A stretch of DNA of 64,000 nt from Sporichthya polymorpha DSM 43042. Its GTDB lineage: Bacteria > Actinomycetota > Actinomycetes > Sporichthyales > Sporichthyaceae. Every line of letters begins with the position of its first letter. Positions within the stretch are counted from its first letter, which is position 1. A program made the translations under genes and the position numbers. Below the pieces are notes generated by a model. It searched no databases and had not been told where the DNA came from. It saw only the letters and a program-made list of their open reading frames with translations. Positions 10,039 through 18,035 of this stretch are shown here, piece after piece. The stretch spans positions 4,811,057 to 4,875,056 of the forward strand of contig NZ_KB913029.1 in the NCBI RefSeq assembly GCF_000384115.1. Direction: 5' to 3'.

Positions 10039-11128
10039 GAGGCGTAGTCAACCGTCCCCGGCGCCGTGACGCCAGAGCTCGGACGGGTCGGGCCACGGTG
10101 GCCGCCGGCTCGGTCGAGTGCGAGTGACCGTCGTCGGGGTGGTCGGAGTTCTCCGAGTCGTCGTGCGACGAGACGTTCGCGACCGACTTCTCGGCGGGTC
10201 GGTAGCCCTTGCTCAGGACCTTGATCGACGCCTTGTCCTTGCGCCGGAGCTTGAACTCCATAAAAACGCCGTTGTTCTTGGTCTTCTGCTCGTAGAGCAC
10301 GCCCTCGGGGTTCGCCTCGCCGATCAGCGTGTAGGTGCCGGCGGGCAGCCCGGCCAGGCTGACGTACTGGCCGGGGAGGCGCCAGTGGTAGCGGTCGCCC
10401 CAGCCGACGGACAGGCCCATGAGCAGCTTGGTCGAGTTGCGGGCTCCGCAGCCATTCTCGCGGAACACCGGGTTCCGCGGCTGGCCCGGCCGCGCCGGCC
10501 GGCGCACGTTGTCGTAGATGCAGAAGCCGATCTTGCGGGCGCGGCGCTTGTCCTCCCGCACCAGGTTGCCGTCGGAGTCGACGAGGTACATCCGGTACCG
10601 GACGATGTCCTTCAGGTGCTGGTGGGTGTGGCCGTCACCGGCGTAAACGGTGCCGACCGGCAGCTGCCGCCAGGTCCAGTGGCCGTTCTTCAGCCGGATC
10701 CGCTGCGCGACCTTGAACTCCCCCCGCGCCTTCTTGCGCACGGCCCGGATCTTCAGCTCACGCGGACCGTAGTTCAGCAGCGTGCTGGTGAAGCGCAGCT
10801 GCAGGCTCTTGCTCGCCGTCCGCACCAGCCGCAGGTCCTCCACGCCGCCGAGCCGGAGATCGGGCAGAAACTTCGGGTCGGGCTCCTTACCCACGTCCTT
10901 CGGCTGGACCGGCGTCGGCGTCGGTGACGGCGTCGGGGTGGGGGTCGTGGCGTTCGGCAGCAGACCGCCGGGGGTCGGGCTGGGCGTCGGCGACGGTGAC
11001 GGCGTGGGCGACGGGTCGTCGACCGCTACCGACGGGAGGTCCGCCTCCCCCGCCAGCGCGCTCGGAGCGGTCAGCGCGAAGGCGAGGACGCCGACAGCAG
11101 TGGCGAAAGTACGACCCGGCCGAGACAT
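10013..11128 (-). CDS. Secreted lysyl-oxidase-like protein
   Basis: A 371-residue exported protein: signal peptide to about residue 27, a Ser/Pro/Thr-rich spacer (about 38-75), then a domain resembling bacterial lysyl oxidase-like proteins, with the copper-type histidine cluster GDGHTHQHLKD, several cysteines (GFCIYDN, NGCGARN) and a beta-sandwich end (GTYTLIGEANPEG). Animal lysyl oxidases oxidise lysine to aldehyde for cross-linking; the bacterial role is unknown. After the domain comes an Asp/His/Ser-rich tail (HDDSENSDHPDDGHSHS) that could bind metal. The ATG at 11128 has GGAG 8 bases upstream and is preferred over a GTG two codons earlier. It is followed by the overlapping hydrolase gene. 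Confidence 0.72.
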   Translation of the reverse strand: MSRPGRTFATAVGVLAFALTAPSALAGEADLPSVAVDDPSPTPSPSPTPSPTPGGLLPNATTPTPTPSPTPTPVQPKDVGKEPDPKFLPDLRLGGVEDLRLVRTASKSLQLRFTSTLLNYGPRELKIRAVRKKARGEFKVAQRIRLKNGHWTWRQLPVGTVYAGDGHTHQHLKDIVRYRMYLVDSDGNLVREDKRRARKIGFCIYDNVRRPARPGQPRNPVFRENGCGARNSTKLLMGLSVGWGDRYHWRLPGQYVSLAGLPAGTYTLIGEANPEGVLYEQKTKNNGVFMEFKLRRKDKASIKVLSKGYRPAEKSVANVSSHDDSENSDHPDDGHSHSTEPAATVARPVRALASRRRGRLTTPHVLRREQS

Positions 11129-11159
11129 GTGCACCGCTCCAAAGTTCGAGGCGGCCGTG

Positions 11160-12410
11160 TCACTGCGTGTCGGTGATCATCCCGGCGCCGACTGTCACGT
11201 TCGTTCCCTCGTCGATGAGGATAAATCCCCCGGTCGCCCGGTTCTTGCCGTAATCATCGACGAAGAGCGGGGCGGTTGTGCGCAGACGCACCCGTCCGAT
11301 GTCGTTCAGTCCGAGTTCGCCGGTGGTCTCGTCCCGGTGCAACGTGTTGATGTCCAGCCGGTACTGCAGATCCTTGACGAGCACCCGCGCGGACCGCGTC
11401 GTGTGCTTGATCGCGAGCTTCATCCCCGGACGCAGCGGCTCGGTCGCCATCCAGCAGACCATCGCGTCGATGTCCTGCGTCACCGTCGGCATGTTGTGCG
11501 GGCGGCAGATCATGTCGCCCCGGCTGACGTCGAGGTTGTCCTTCAGACGCACGACGACCGACATCGGCGAGAACGCCTGCTCCACCGGGCCGTGAAGGGA
11601 GTCGATCGCCTCGATCGTGGTCGAGAAACCGCTCGGCAGGACCGTCACGGTGTCACCGGGCTTGAGCACACCGCCGGCGACCTGGCCCGCGTAGCCGCGG
11701 TAGTCGTGGTGCTCCTTGGTCTGCGGCCGGATCACGTACTGCACGGGGAACCGGACGTCGATCAGGTTGCGGTCGCTGGCGACGTGGACGTTCTCCAGGT
11801 GGTGCAGCAGCGACGAGCCGCCGTACCAGGGCGAGGCGGACGAGCGCTCGACCACGTTGTCACCGTTGAGCGCCGACACCGGGATCGTCACCAGGTCGGG
11901 GATGCGCAGCCGCGCGGCGAACGAGGTGAACTCGGCGTGGATGCGGTCGTAGACCGCCTGGTCCCAGTCGACGAGGTCCATCTTGTTGATGGCGACGACG
12001 ACGTGCGGCACCTGCAGCAACGAGGCGAGGAACGCGTGCCGGCGCGACTGCTCGACCAGGCCGTTGCGCGCGTCGACGAGGATGATCGCGAGGTCCGCGG
12101 TCGACGCCCCCGTCACCATGTTGCGCGTGTACTGAATGTGCCCCGGGGTGTCCGCGATGATGAACTTCCGCTTCGGGGTGGCGAAATACCGGTACGCGAC
12201 GTCGATCGTGATGCCCTGCTCGCGCTCGGCGCGCAGGCCGTCGGTGAGCAGCGCGAGGTCGGTGTACTCGCGGCCCTTGTCGCGACTGACCTTCTCGACG
12301 TGCTCGAGCTGGTCCTCGAAGATCGATTTGGTGTCGTAGAGCAGCCGGCCGATCAGCGTCGACTTGCCGTCGTCGACGGAACCGGCGGTGGCGAACCGCA
12401 GAAGGTCCAT
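11160..12410 (-). CDS. cysN: Sulfate adenylyltransferase GTPase subunit
   Basis: A 416-residue EF-Tu-like GTPase that couples GTP hydrolysis to ATP sulfurylase, making adenylyl sulfate from sulfate. Motifs: G1 GSVDDGKSTL (residues 10-19), the activation step EREQGITIDVAYRYF, G3 DTPGH, G4 NKMD, followed by two beta-barrel domains. Length fits CysN alone; there is no fused APS-kinase (CysC) domain. Its ATG begins directly after the cysD stop with no spacer, so the two subunits are made together. No APS or PAPS reductase gene is visible in the window. Confidence 0.96.
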   Translation of the reverse strand: MDLLRFATAGSVDDGKSTLIGRLLYDTKSIFEDQLEHVEKVSRDKGREYTDLALLTDGLRAEREQGITIDVAYRYFATPKRKFIIADTPGHIQYTRNMVTGASTADLAIILVDARNGLVEQSRRHAFLASLLQVPHVVVAINKMDLVDWDQAVYDRIHAEFTSFAARLRIPDLVTIPVSALNGDNVVERSSASPWYGGSSLLHHLENVHVASDRNLIDVRFPVQYVIRPQTKEHHDYRGYAGQVAGGVLKPGDTVTVLPSGFSTTIEAIDSLHGPVEQAFSPMSVVVRLKDNLDVSRGDMICRPHNMPTVTQDIDAMVCWMATEPLRPGMKLAIKHTTRSARVLVKDLQYRLDINTLHRDETTGELGLNDIGRVRLRTTAPLFVDDYGKNRATGGFILIDEGTNVTVGAGMITDTQ

Positions 12411-13334
12411 TTAGAAGTAGCCCTCCTTCTTGCGGTCTTCCATTGCTGCCTCGGTCGCGCGGTCGTCACCGCGGGTCGCGCCGCGTTCGGTCTGCCGGGT
12501 GGCGCCGACCTCCTCGATGATCGCCTCGACGCTCGTGGCGTCCGACCGCACCGCAGCGGTCAGCGTGGCGTCACCGACGGTGCGGTAGCGCACCATCGCG
12601 GTGAAGGTCTCCTCGCCCTCGCGCGGACGGCAGAACTCGTTGTTCGCCATCAGCATCCCGTCGCGCAGGAACACCTCGCGCTCGTGGGCGTAGTAGATCG
12701 ACGGGAGCGCGACGTCCTCCTCGGCGATGTAGTGCCAGATGTCCAGCTCGGTCCAGTTCGACAGCGGGAAGACCCGGATCGACTCGCCGGCGTGGATGCG
12801 GCCGTTGTAGAGGCTCCACAGCTCGGGACGCTGGTTCTTCGGGTCCCACTGGCCGAACTCGTCGCGGAAGGAGAAGATCCGCTCCTTCGCCCGGGCACGC
12901 TCCTCGTCGCGGCGCGCGCCGCCGAACAGGGCGGTGAAGCGGTGCTTCTCGCAGGCCTCGAGCAGGACCGGCGTCTGGATGCGGTTGCGCGAGCCGTTCG
13001 GCTCCTCGCGGACCATCCCGCGCTCGATCGCCTCGGGCACCGAGGCCACGATCAGCTGGACGCCGAAGCGCTCGACCTCGGCGTCGCGGAACGCGAGCAC
13101 CTCGGGGAAGTTGTGGCCGGTGTCGACGTGCATCACCGGGAAGGGGATCTTCGCCGGGGCGAACGCCTTCGCGGCGATGTGCAGCATGACCGCGGAGTCC
13201 TTGCCACCGGAGAACAGCAGACAGGGCCGCTCCATCTCGGCCGCGACCTCGCGGATGATGTGCACCGACTCGGACTCCAGCACCCGCAACTGGCTCAGCT
13301 GGTAGTCGTTCGAGGCGATCGTCTTCTCGCTCAT
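12411..13334 (-). CDS. cysD: Sulfate adenylyltransferase catalytic subunit
   Basis: A 307-residue CysD, the ATP-pyrophosphatase-fold subunit of ATP sulfurylase. The PP-loop is LLFSGGKDSAVMLH (about 45-58), and HVDTGHNFPE, ALFGGARRDEE and FPLSNWTELDIW are typical. The ATG at 13334 has GGGAGAA 8 bases upstream; the long upstream open frame is antisense to cysQ and not coding. It lies 38 bp after cysQ on the same strand, so cysQ-cysD-cysN probably form a sulfate-assimilation operon. Confidence 0.96.
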   Translation of the reverse strand: MSEKTIASNDYQLSQLRVLESESVHIIREVAAEMERPCLLFSGGKDSAVMLHIAAKAFAPAKIPFPVMHVDTGHNFPEVLAFRDAEVERFGVQLIVASVPEAIERGMVREEPNGSRNRIQTPVLLEACEKHRFTALFGGARRDEERARAKERIFSFRDEFGQWDPKNQRPELWSLYNGRIHAGESIRVFPLSNWTELDIWHYIAEEDVALPSIYYAHEREVFLRDGMLMANNEFCRPREGEETFTAMVRYRTVGDATLTAAVRSDATSVEAIIEEVGATRQTERGATRGDDRATEAAMEDRKKEGYF

Positions 13335-13372
13335 GAGGCGAATTCTCCCGTGTCGGGCCCGGCGACGATCAC

Positions 13373-14161
13373 TCAGGTCGTGGACGCGGCGGCGATGGCG
13401 GCCAGAAGTGGCTCGGCCAGCTCGGCGCGCGCGATGACCAGGTCGGGCAGGAGCGGGTCCGGCCGGTTGTAGACCAGCGGCGATCCGTCGAGGCGGCTGG
13501 TGTGCACGCCGGCGGCGCGGGCGACCGCGACGGGCGCCGCGGAGTCCCACTCGTACTGACCTCCGCCGTGGACGTAGGCGTCGACCTCGCCGAGGACGAC
13601 CGCGGTGACCTTGTAGCCCGCCGAGCCCATCGGGACCAGCTCCGCGCCGAGCGCCTCCGCGACCGCCACGGCGACCGCGGGCGGGCGCGTGCGGCTGACC
13701 GCGATGCGGATCGGGCTGCCGTCCGCGGCCTCGGGCACGCGCTGCGCCCCGTCGGAGCAGAGCACCAGGCCCCGCCCGGGCAGGGCGACCGCGCCCACGG
13801 TCAGGTCCCCCGCGGCACCGGCGGAGCGCTCCCACAGGGCGACGTGGACGGCCCAGTCGTGGCGACCCTCGCCGAACTCGCGGGTGCCGTCGAGCGGATC
13901 GACGATCCAGACCCGGTCGGCGTCGAGCCGGATCGGGTTGTCCTTGGCCTCCTCGGACAGCACGGCGTCGTCCGGACGGGCCGTGGACAGGCGCGCGGCG
14001 AGCAGGTCCTGGGCGGCGGCGTCGCCGGCCTTGCGCAGGTCGGCCTCGTCACCCTCCCAGCCGGCGCGGAGCTCGGCCAGGCGCTCCCCGGCGGCCGCCG
14101 CGAGCTCCCGGGCGAGCGCGAGGTCGTCCAGCGCCTGTTCCGATCCAGCGTCGTACGCCAC
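13373..14161 (-). CDS. cysQ: 3'(2'),5'-bisphosphate nucleotidase
   Basis: A 262-residue member of the inositol monophosphatase superfamily. It would remove the 3' phosphate of PAP, the by-product of sulfate assimilation, or act on PAPS. The metal site is visible as VDPLDGTREF (Asp88, Asp91) and the C-terminal motif as YEWDSAAPVAVA; SEEAKDN supplies the first metal-binding Glu. The GTG start has GAGGGGAA 6 bases upstream. Being first in line before cysD-cysN supports the CysQ assignment over inositol phosphatase. Confidence 0.9.
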   Translation of the reverse strand: MAYDAGSEQALDDLALARELAAAAGERLAELRAGWEGDEADLRKAGDAAAQDLLAARLSTARPDDAVLSEEAKDNPIRLDADRVWIVDPLDGTREFGEGRHDWAVHVALWERSAGAAGDLTVGAVALPGRGLVLCSDGAQRVPEAADGSPIRIAVSRTRPPAVAVAVAEALGAELVPMGSAGYKVTAVVLGEVDAYVHGGGQYEWDSAAPVAVARAAGVHTSRLDGSPLVYNRPDPLLPDLVIARAELAEPLLAAIAAASTT

Positions 14162-14249
14162 GTGCGATTCCCCTCGTGAAGCGGCGGCCCGGGCGTCGCG
14201 CCGGGTCCGATCCGCCGATCAGCGTACGGGGCGGCCGGCGTGGGGGCAG

Positions 14250-15587
14250 TCACCGTGCGAGGCGGTCGGGGACGAAGGCCGCCGCGGCCAGGGCCGAGAC
14301 CACCGCCGCCGCGGCGGCGACCGCGAAGACCGGCCGGCCGGTCCCGCTGTCGACGAGCACGGCGAGCAGGCTCGTGCCGAGGATGCTGCCGAGGTACCGC
14401 GAGGACGAGGACACCCCCGCCGCGACCCCGGCCTGCGCCGCCGGCAGGGCCTCGGCCCCGGCGGTGACGATCGCGGACGTCGACAGCCCGAGCCCGACCC
14501 CGGCCAGACCGAGCAGGACCGCGGTGAGTACGACGTTCTCGTGCAGGTCGAGCGGCACCATGCCGCCCATCGCGAGCGCGAGCAGGACGCAGCCCCCCAT
14601 CGCCGGGGCGCGCCGGCCGTAGCGGTCCGCGAGGCGGCCGCCGATCGGGCTGAAGACGCCGGAGCCGACGAGCATCGGCGCGAGGATCACGCCCGCGCCC
14701 GCGCTGGAGGTGTGCCCTTCGATGAGCAGCGGCACGGCCAGCAGCACCAGGTACATCGCCAGGTTCGAGGCGCCGATCGCCAGCCCGGCCGCGGCGACGG
14801 CCCGCACGCGGAGCACGCCGAGGTCGAGGACGGGCTGCGGGTGCGCTCGCTCCTGGCGGGCGAACAGGAACGCGAACACGGTGGCCGCGGCCCCCAGGCC
14901 GACGAGCAGGGTCGCGGGGCGGTCGGTCGAGAGCTGGTTGACCAGGACCGCGGACAGCGACAGCGTCCCGAGCAGGAGCACCGAGCCGAGGATGTCGAAG
15001 CGCGAGCGGGACCTCGCGGGTTCGGCCGCCTCCCCCGCCGGCAGCCAGCGCAGCACCGTGATCAGCGCGAGCGCCACGAGCGGCAGGACGGCGAGGAACG
15101 TGCCGCGCCACCCGGCGGCGGCGACCGCGACGCCACCGACCGGAGGCCCGGCCGCGGCGGAGAGCGTCGCGGAGGCGCCGATCAGGCCGAAGGCCCGACC
15201 GCGTCGCTCGGCCGGCAGCACGGTGCGCACCGTTGCGGCCGCGTTGACCAGCGCGAGCGCGCCGCACACGGCCTGGATGCACCGGGCCGCGACGGCGATC
15301 TCGAACGTGGGCGCGGCCGCGCCGAGGATCGAGGCCGCGCCGAAGCCGACGATCCCGAACACGACCAGGCGGTGCCGGCCCAGGCGGTCGCCCAGACTCC
15401 CCGCGACCGGTTGGCCGGCGGCGGTCACGACGAGGTAGGAGCTGACCAGCCACACCGCCGCCGCCACGGACAGCCCGAAGTCCTCGCGGACGTCCGGCAG
15501 CGCGACCGCGATCATCGTCGAGCTGATCGGCACGAGCGTGGTGGTCAGGCAGGCGGCCGCGAGCAGCCGCCGCTCGACCGGGGACAT
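14250..15587 (-). CDS. MFS drug-efflux-type transporter
   Basis: A 445-residue membrane protein with about 12-14 hydrophobic segments. The MFS motif A loop is GSLGDRLGRHRL, repeated in the second half as GGRLADRYGRRAP, and LVSSYLVVTAAGQPVAGSL is typical of the DHA (drug:H+ antiporter) EmrB/QacA group. The ATG at 15587 (or the GTG directly before it) follows GAGG. Substrate unknown. It lies between cysQ and the PEP-domain gene, all on the minus strand; a functional link is not evident. Confidence 0.85.
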   Translation of the reverse strand: MSPVERRLLAAACLTTTLVPISSTMIAVALPDVREDFGLSVAAAVWLVSSYLVVTAAGQPVAGSLGDRLGRHRLVVFGIVGFGAASILGAAAPTFEIAVAARCIQAVCGALALVNAAATVRTVLPAERRGRAFGLIGASATLSAAAGPPVGGVAVAAAGWRGTFLAVLPLVALALITVLRWLPAGEAAEPARSRSRFDILGSVLLLGTLSLSAVLVNQLSTDRPATLLVGLGAAATVFAFLFARQERAHPQPVLDLGVLRVRAVAAAGLAIGASNLAMYLVLLAVPLLIEGHTSSAGAGVILAPMLVGSGVFSPIGGRLADRYGRRAPAMGGCVLLALAMGGMVPLDLHENVVLTAVLLGLAGVGLGLSTSAIVTAGAEALPAAQAGVAAGVSSSSRYLGSILGTSLLAVLVDSGTGRPVFAVAAAAAVVSALAAAAFVPDRLAR

Positions 15588-15642
15588 CACCAGGTTCGCC
15601 TCACCCGGTGCCTGGCCCGGTACCCCGCTCGTGCCGAGAGCA

Positions 15643-17373
15643 TCACAGCAGCGTGACCGTGCCCGCGTCGCCGTCGATGCGCACGCGCGCCCCGTCGGGG
15701 ATCGAGAGCGTCGCGATCGCGCAGCCCACGACCGCGGGCAGCGCGAACTCCCGCGCCACGATCGCGGCGTGGGAGAGCAGGCCACCGCGGTCGGTGACCA
15801 GACCCGCGAGCATCGGCAGCACGAGGTTGAACGCCGGGCCGGTGGAGGTCGTGACGAGGACGTCGCCCGGCTCGATGCGGTCGAGGTCGTCGGCGCCGCG
15901 CAGCACCTTCGCGATGCCCTCGCGCACCCCGCCGCCCACGGGCATCCCACGCACGACGCCGTCCTCGACCGCCGCGGTCGGGCCCACGTCGCCGAGCACG
16001 GCGTCGATGGCGAAGCCGAACGCGACGTGGATGCGCGCGGCCGCCGGCGGCAGCCACTCGGCCGGCAGCGGCGGGCCGGGGACCTCGCCGAAGATCGGCG
16101 GCAGCTCGCGGTAGTCCGCGCTCAGCCGCCAGAACACCCGGCGGGCGACCTCGGCGGGGTCGGGACCTACGCCGTCGCGCAGCAGGGCCGCCGCCTCGTC
16201 GTAGTCGAGGTCGACGGCGTGGTCCGGGGCGTCGAGCAACTGACGCTGCACCAGCCGGCGGCCCACCTCGAGCAGGGCGCGGCGGGTGACGGCGCCGACG
16301 GCCCGGTCGCCGTGGACGGCCCGCTCGTCCCGCATCCGGTACAGGAGGCGGGCCTCGGTCAGCAGGTCGTCGAACTCGGCCCGGTGCTCCGGCGGGACGG
16401 CCTCGCGGATCGCGGCGCAGGCAGCCTGGGCCGCGGTCTGCGCCGGGTCGACCGCGGGGGCGGCGAGCGCGGCGCGCAGCCGGCTGACCATCAGCTCGGG
16501 CTCCTCGATCGTGCACGGCATACCGATCGAGTCCTCGCCCTCGATCGCGAGGAAGCGGACGACGCGTTCGTAGGCGGCGAAGGCGGCGCCGACCGCCCCG
16601 CCCCAGCCGGCCAGGGCGTCGATGATCTCGGCCGGGTCGCGCTCGGCGGTGGCGAGCGCCTGCGCGCCCGGGTCGGTGCGGACCGCCGCGGCCAGGGCCG
16701 CCAGTTCCGGCCCGCCGCCCGAGGAGACCGGGCTGGTCCCGGCCAGCGCCATCAGCAGGTCGGAGGGCGAGCAGCCGGTCCAGCCCAGCGCGTGGACGAC
16801 GTAGTCGCCGACCGGGAGCAGGGCCGCGCCGTTGTACCGGTGATGGACGTACCAGCCCTCGATCACCTCGTCCCGGCAGATCGCGAGGTGCTCGAGCAGC
16901 TCCTCGTCGCTCAGGCTCGCGAGGTCGACCGCGTCGAGCGCGTCGCGGCGGGCGGCCCGGGCCGGCTTCTCCAGGGTGTCCCACCGCTCGAGGTCCTCGC
17001 GCCAGCGCCGCGTCGCCCACACGAGGTCGGCGGTCGCGAGCCGCTCCTGGTGGGGCGGCGAGCCCGCGAGGATCTGGTCGAAGATCTCCTTCGGCGGGTG
17101 GTTCACCGCCTCCGGCGGGGCGCCGAGGACGCGCAGTTGGTTGTAGATGAAGCCCCGGATGACGGCCACGTCCATGTGGTCGAGCAGGACGCCGTACCGG
17201 GCGAACGTCTCCCCGAAGCCGCGCTGGAACCCCGAGCGGAACAGCGGCGCGGCGAACCGGCACACGGGACGGGGACAGTGGCTGGCGTCGAGGACCCAGG
17301 TCCCGCTGCCCGGCGCAGCGATCTGGTCGTGGCTGATGGCGGTGACGACACGCTCTTCGACGAGCTCGCTCAT
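15643..17373 (-). CDS. PEP-utilising mobile-domain protein without an ATP-grasp domain
   Basis: A 576-residue protein ending in a phosphohistidine swivelling domain, with RGGLLSHAAIVAREF (His535) and PAVVG matching the mobile domain of PEP synthase, pyruvate phosphate dikinase and rifampicin phosphotransferase. The N-terminal ~450 residues are mostly helical and contain none of the ATP-grasp motifs I would expect, so it resembles only the substrate/swivel portion of such enzymes. The partner that phosphorylates His535 would have to be another protein, or the N-terminal part may bind a different donor. The ATG at 17373 has GAGG 5 bases upstream. It is divergent from the small gene at 17542. 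Confidence 0.72.
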   Translation of the reverse strand: MSELVEERVVTAISHDQIAAPGSGTWVLDASHCPRPVCRFAAPLFRSGFQRGFGETFARYGVLLDHMDVAVIRGFIYNQLRVLGAPPEAVNHPPKEIFDQILAGSPPHQERLATADLVWATRRWREDLERWDTLEKPARAARRDALDAVDLASLSDEELLEHLAICRDEVIEGWYVHHRYNGAALLPVGDYVVHALGWTGCSPSDLLMALAGTSPVSSGGGPELAALAAAVRTDPGAQALATAERDPAEIIDALAGWGGAVGAAFAAYERVVRFLAIEGEDSIGMPCTIEEPELMVSRLRAALAAPAVDPAQTAAQAACAAIREAVPPEHRAEFDDLLTEARLLYRMRDERAVHGDRAVGAVTRRALLEVGRRLVQRQLLDAPDHAVDLDYDEAAALLRDGVGPDPAEVARRVFWRLSADYRELPPIFGEVPGPPLPAEWLPPAAARIHVAFGFAIDAVLGDVGPTAAVEDGVVRGMPVGGGVREGIAKVLRGADDLDRIEPGDVLVTTSTGPAFNLVLPMLAGLVTDRGGLLSHAAIVAREFALPAVVGCAIATLSIPDGARVRIDGDAGTVTLL

Positions 17374-17503
17374 GGCTGCCTCGAGGGTCGAGGGTGGGCC
17401 CGCGGGGACAGGACGTGACCGGCGGGTGAAGCACGGGTGAACGCGGGTCGAAACTAAGGCACAACGGCCGTCTTGAGAATCGCGGAAGATCCTCCGGCCG
17501 CGA

Positions 17504-17534
17504 TTGACAACGCTCCGTCGTCGCCAGCGACAAT
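17504..17534 (+). promoter_or_regulatory. Promoter TTGACA...GACAAT for a leaderless gene
   Basis: TTGACA (17504-17509) and GACAAT (17529-17534) are separated by 19 bases, and the ATG at 17542 follows 7 bases after the -10 box. No Shine-Dalgarno is present, so the transcript probably begins at the ATG. The 19-base spacer is longer than the usual 17-18. Confidence 0.5.
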
Positions 17535-17541
17535 CGCCCGT

Positions 17542-17832
17542 ATGGCCGACGTCGTGCCGCTGCGCCGTCCCTCGCGCCCCGCGTTCGGACCGCCCGCCGC
17601 CTCGTTCTCCGACGTCGCCGACCCCGCCCAGGCCCTCAGCGTGGCCTGGTCCGCCGACGCCCGGACCGTGCGCCTGGGCATCGGCGCGACCGAGGGTCCG
17701 TTCGCCGCGCTCGTCCTCGATGCCGACGACGTGCTCGACCTGGTCCGCGCCCTCGTCGACGGCCTGCCGGCCCCCGGGGCCACGCCCCGGCCGCCGGCGC
17801 CGGTCCTGCCGCTGGTTCCGCGCGAGGACTGA
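17542..17832 (+). CDS. Small hypothetical protein
   Basis: A 96-residue protein that I do not recognise. It has a Pro/Arg-rich start, a central acidic amphipathic part (RLGIGATEGPFAALVLDADD, then VLDLVRALVDGL) and a Pro-rich end. There is no signal peptide or membrane segment. Support for it being real is codon bias, the well-formed promoter just upstream and the absence of another gene in this interval. The start at 17542 is chosen because the -10 box ends 7 bases before it. Confidence 0.5.
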   Translation: MADVVPLRRPSRPAFGPPAASFSDVADPAQALSVAWSADARTVRLGIGATEGPFAALVLDADDVLDLVRALVDGLPAPGATPRPPAPVLPLVPRED

Positions 17833-17872
17833 CCTCGCGAGCCCTCGCGGCCCGTCCGTCACAACAGAACCA

Positions 17873-17919
17873 GAAGTTTACTTCCGGTCATGTTTGTCCC
17901 TCAGGCATTGCCGGACAAA
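17873..17919. promoter_or_regulatory. Two inverted repeats upstream of the BY-kinase-like gene
   Basis: GAAGT-TT-ACTTC (17873-17884) and TTTGTCC...GGACAAA with a 13-base loop (17893-17919) lie in the AT-richer leader between 17832 and 18036. Either could be an operator for the polysaccharide-related gene that follows; no known regulator site was recognised. Confidence 0.35.
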
Positions 17920-18035
17920 ACGGACATCAGAAACGATCACGGTGCACAGGCACCACAGACGCATCGGGGGGGCTTCCGATCGCGTCGGGGTTCGCCGCGT
18001 GCCCGAGTCCACGAGTAGTGAGAAGGCGGTTGGCG

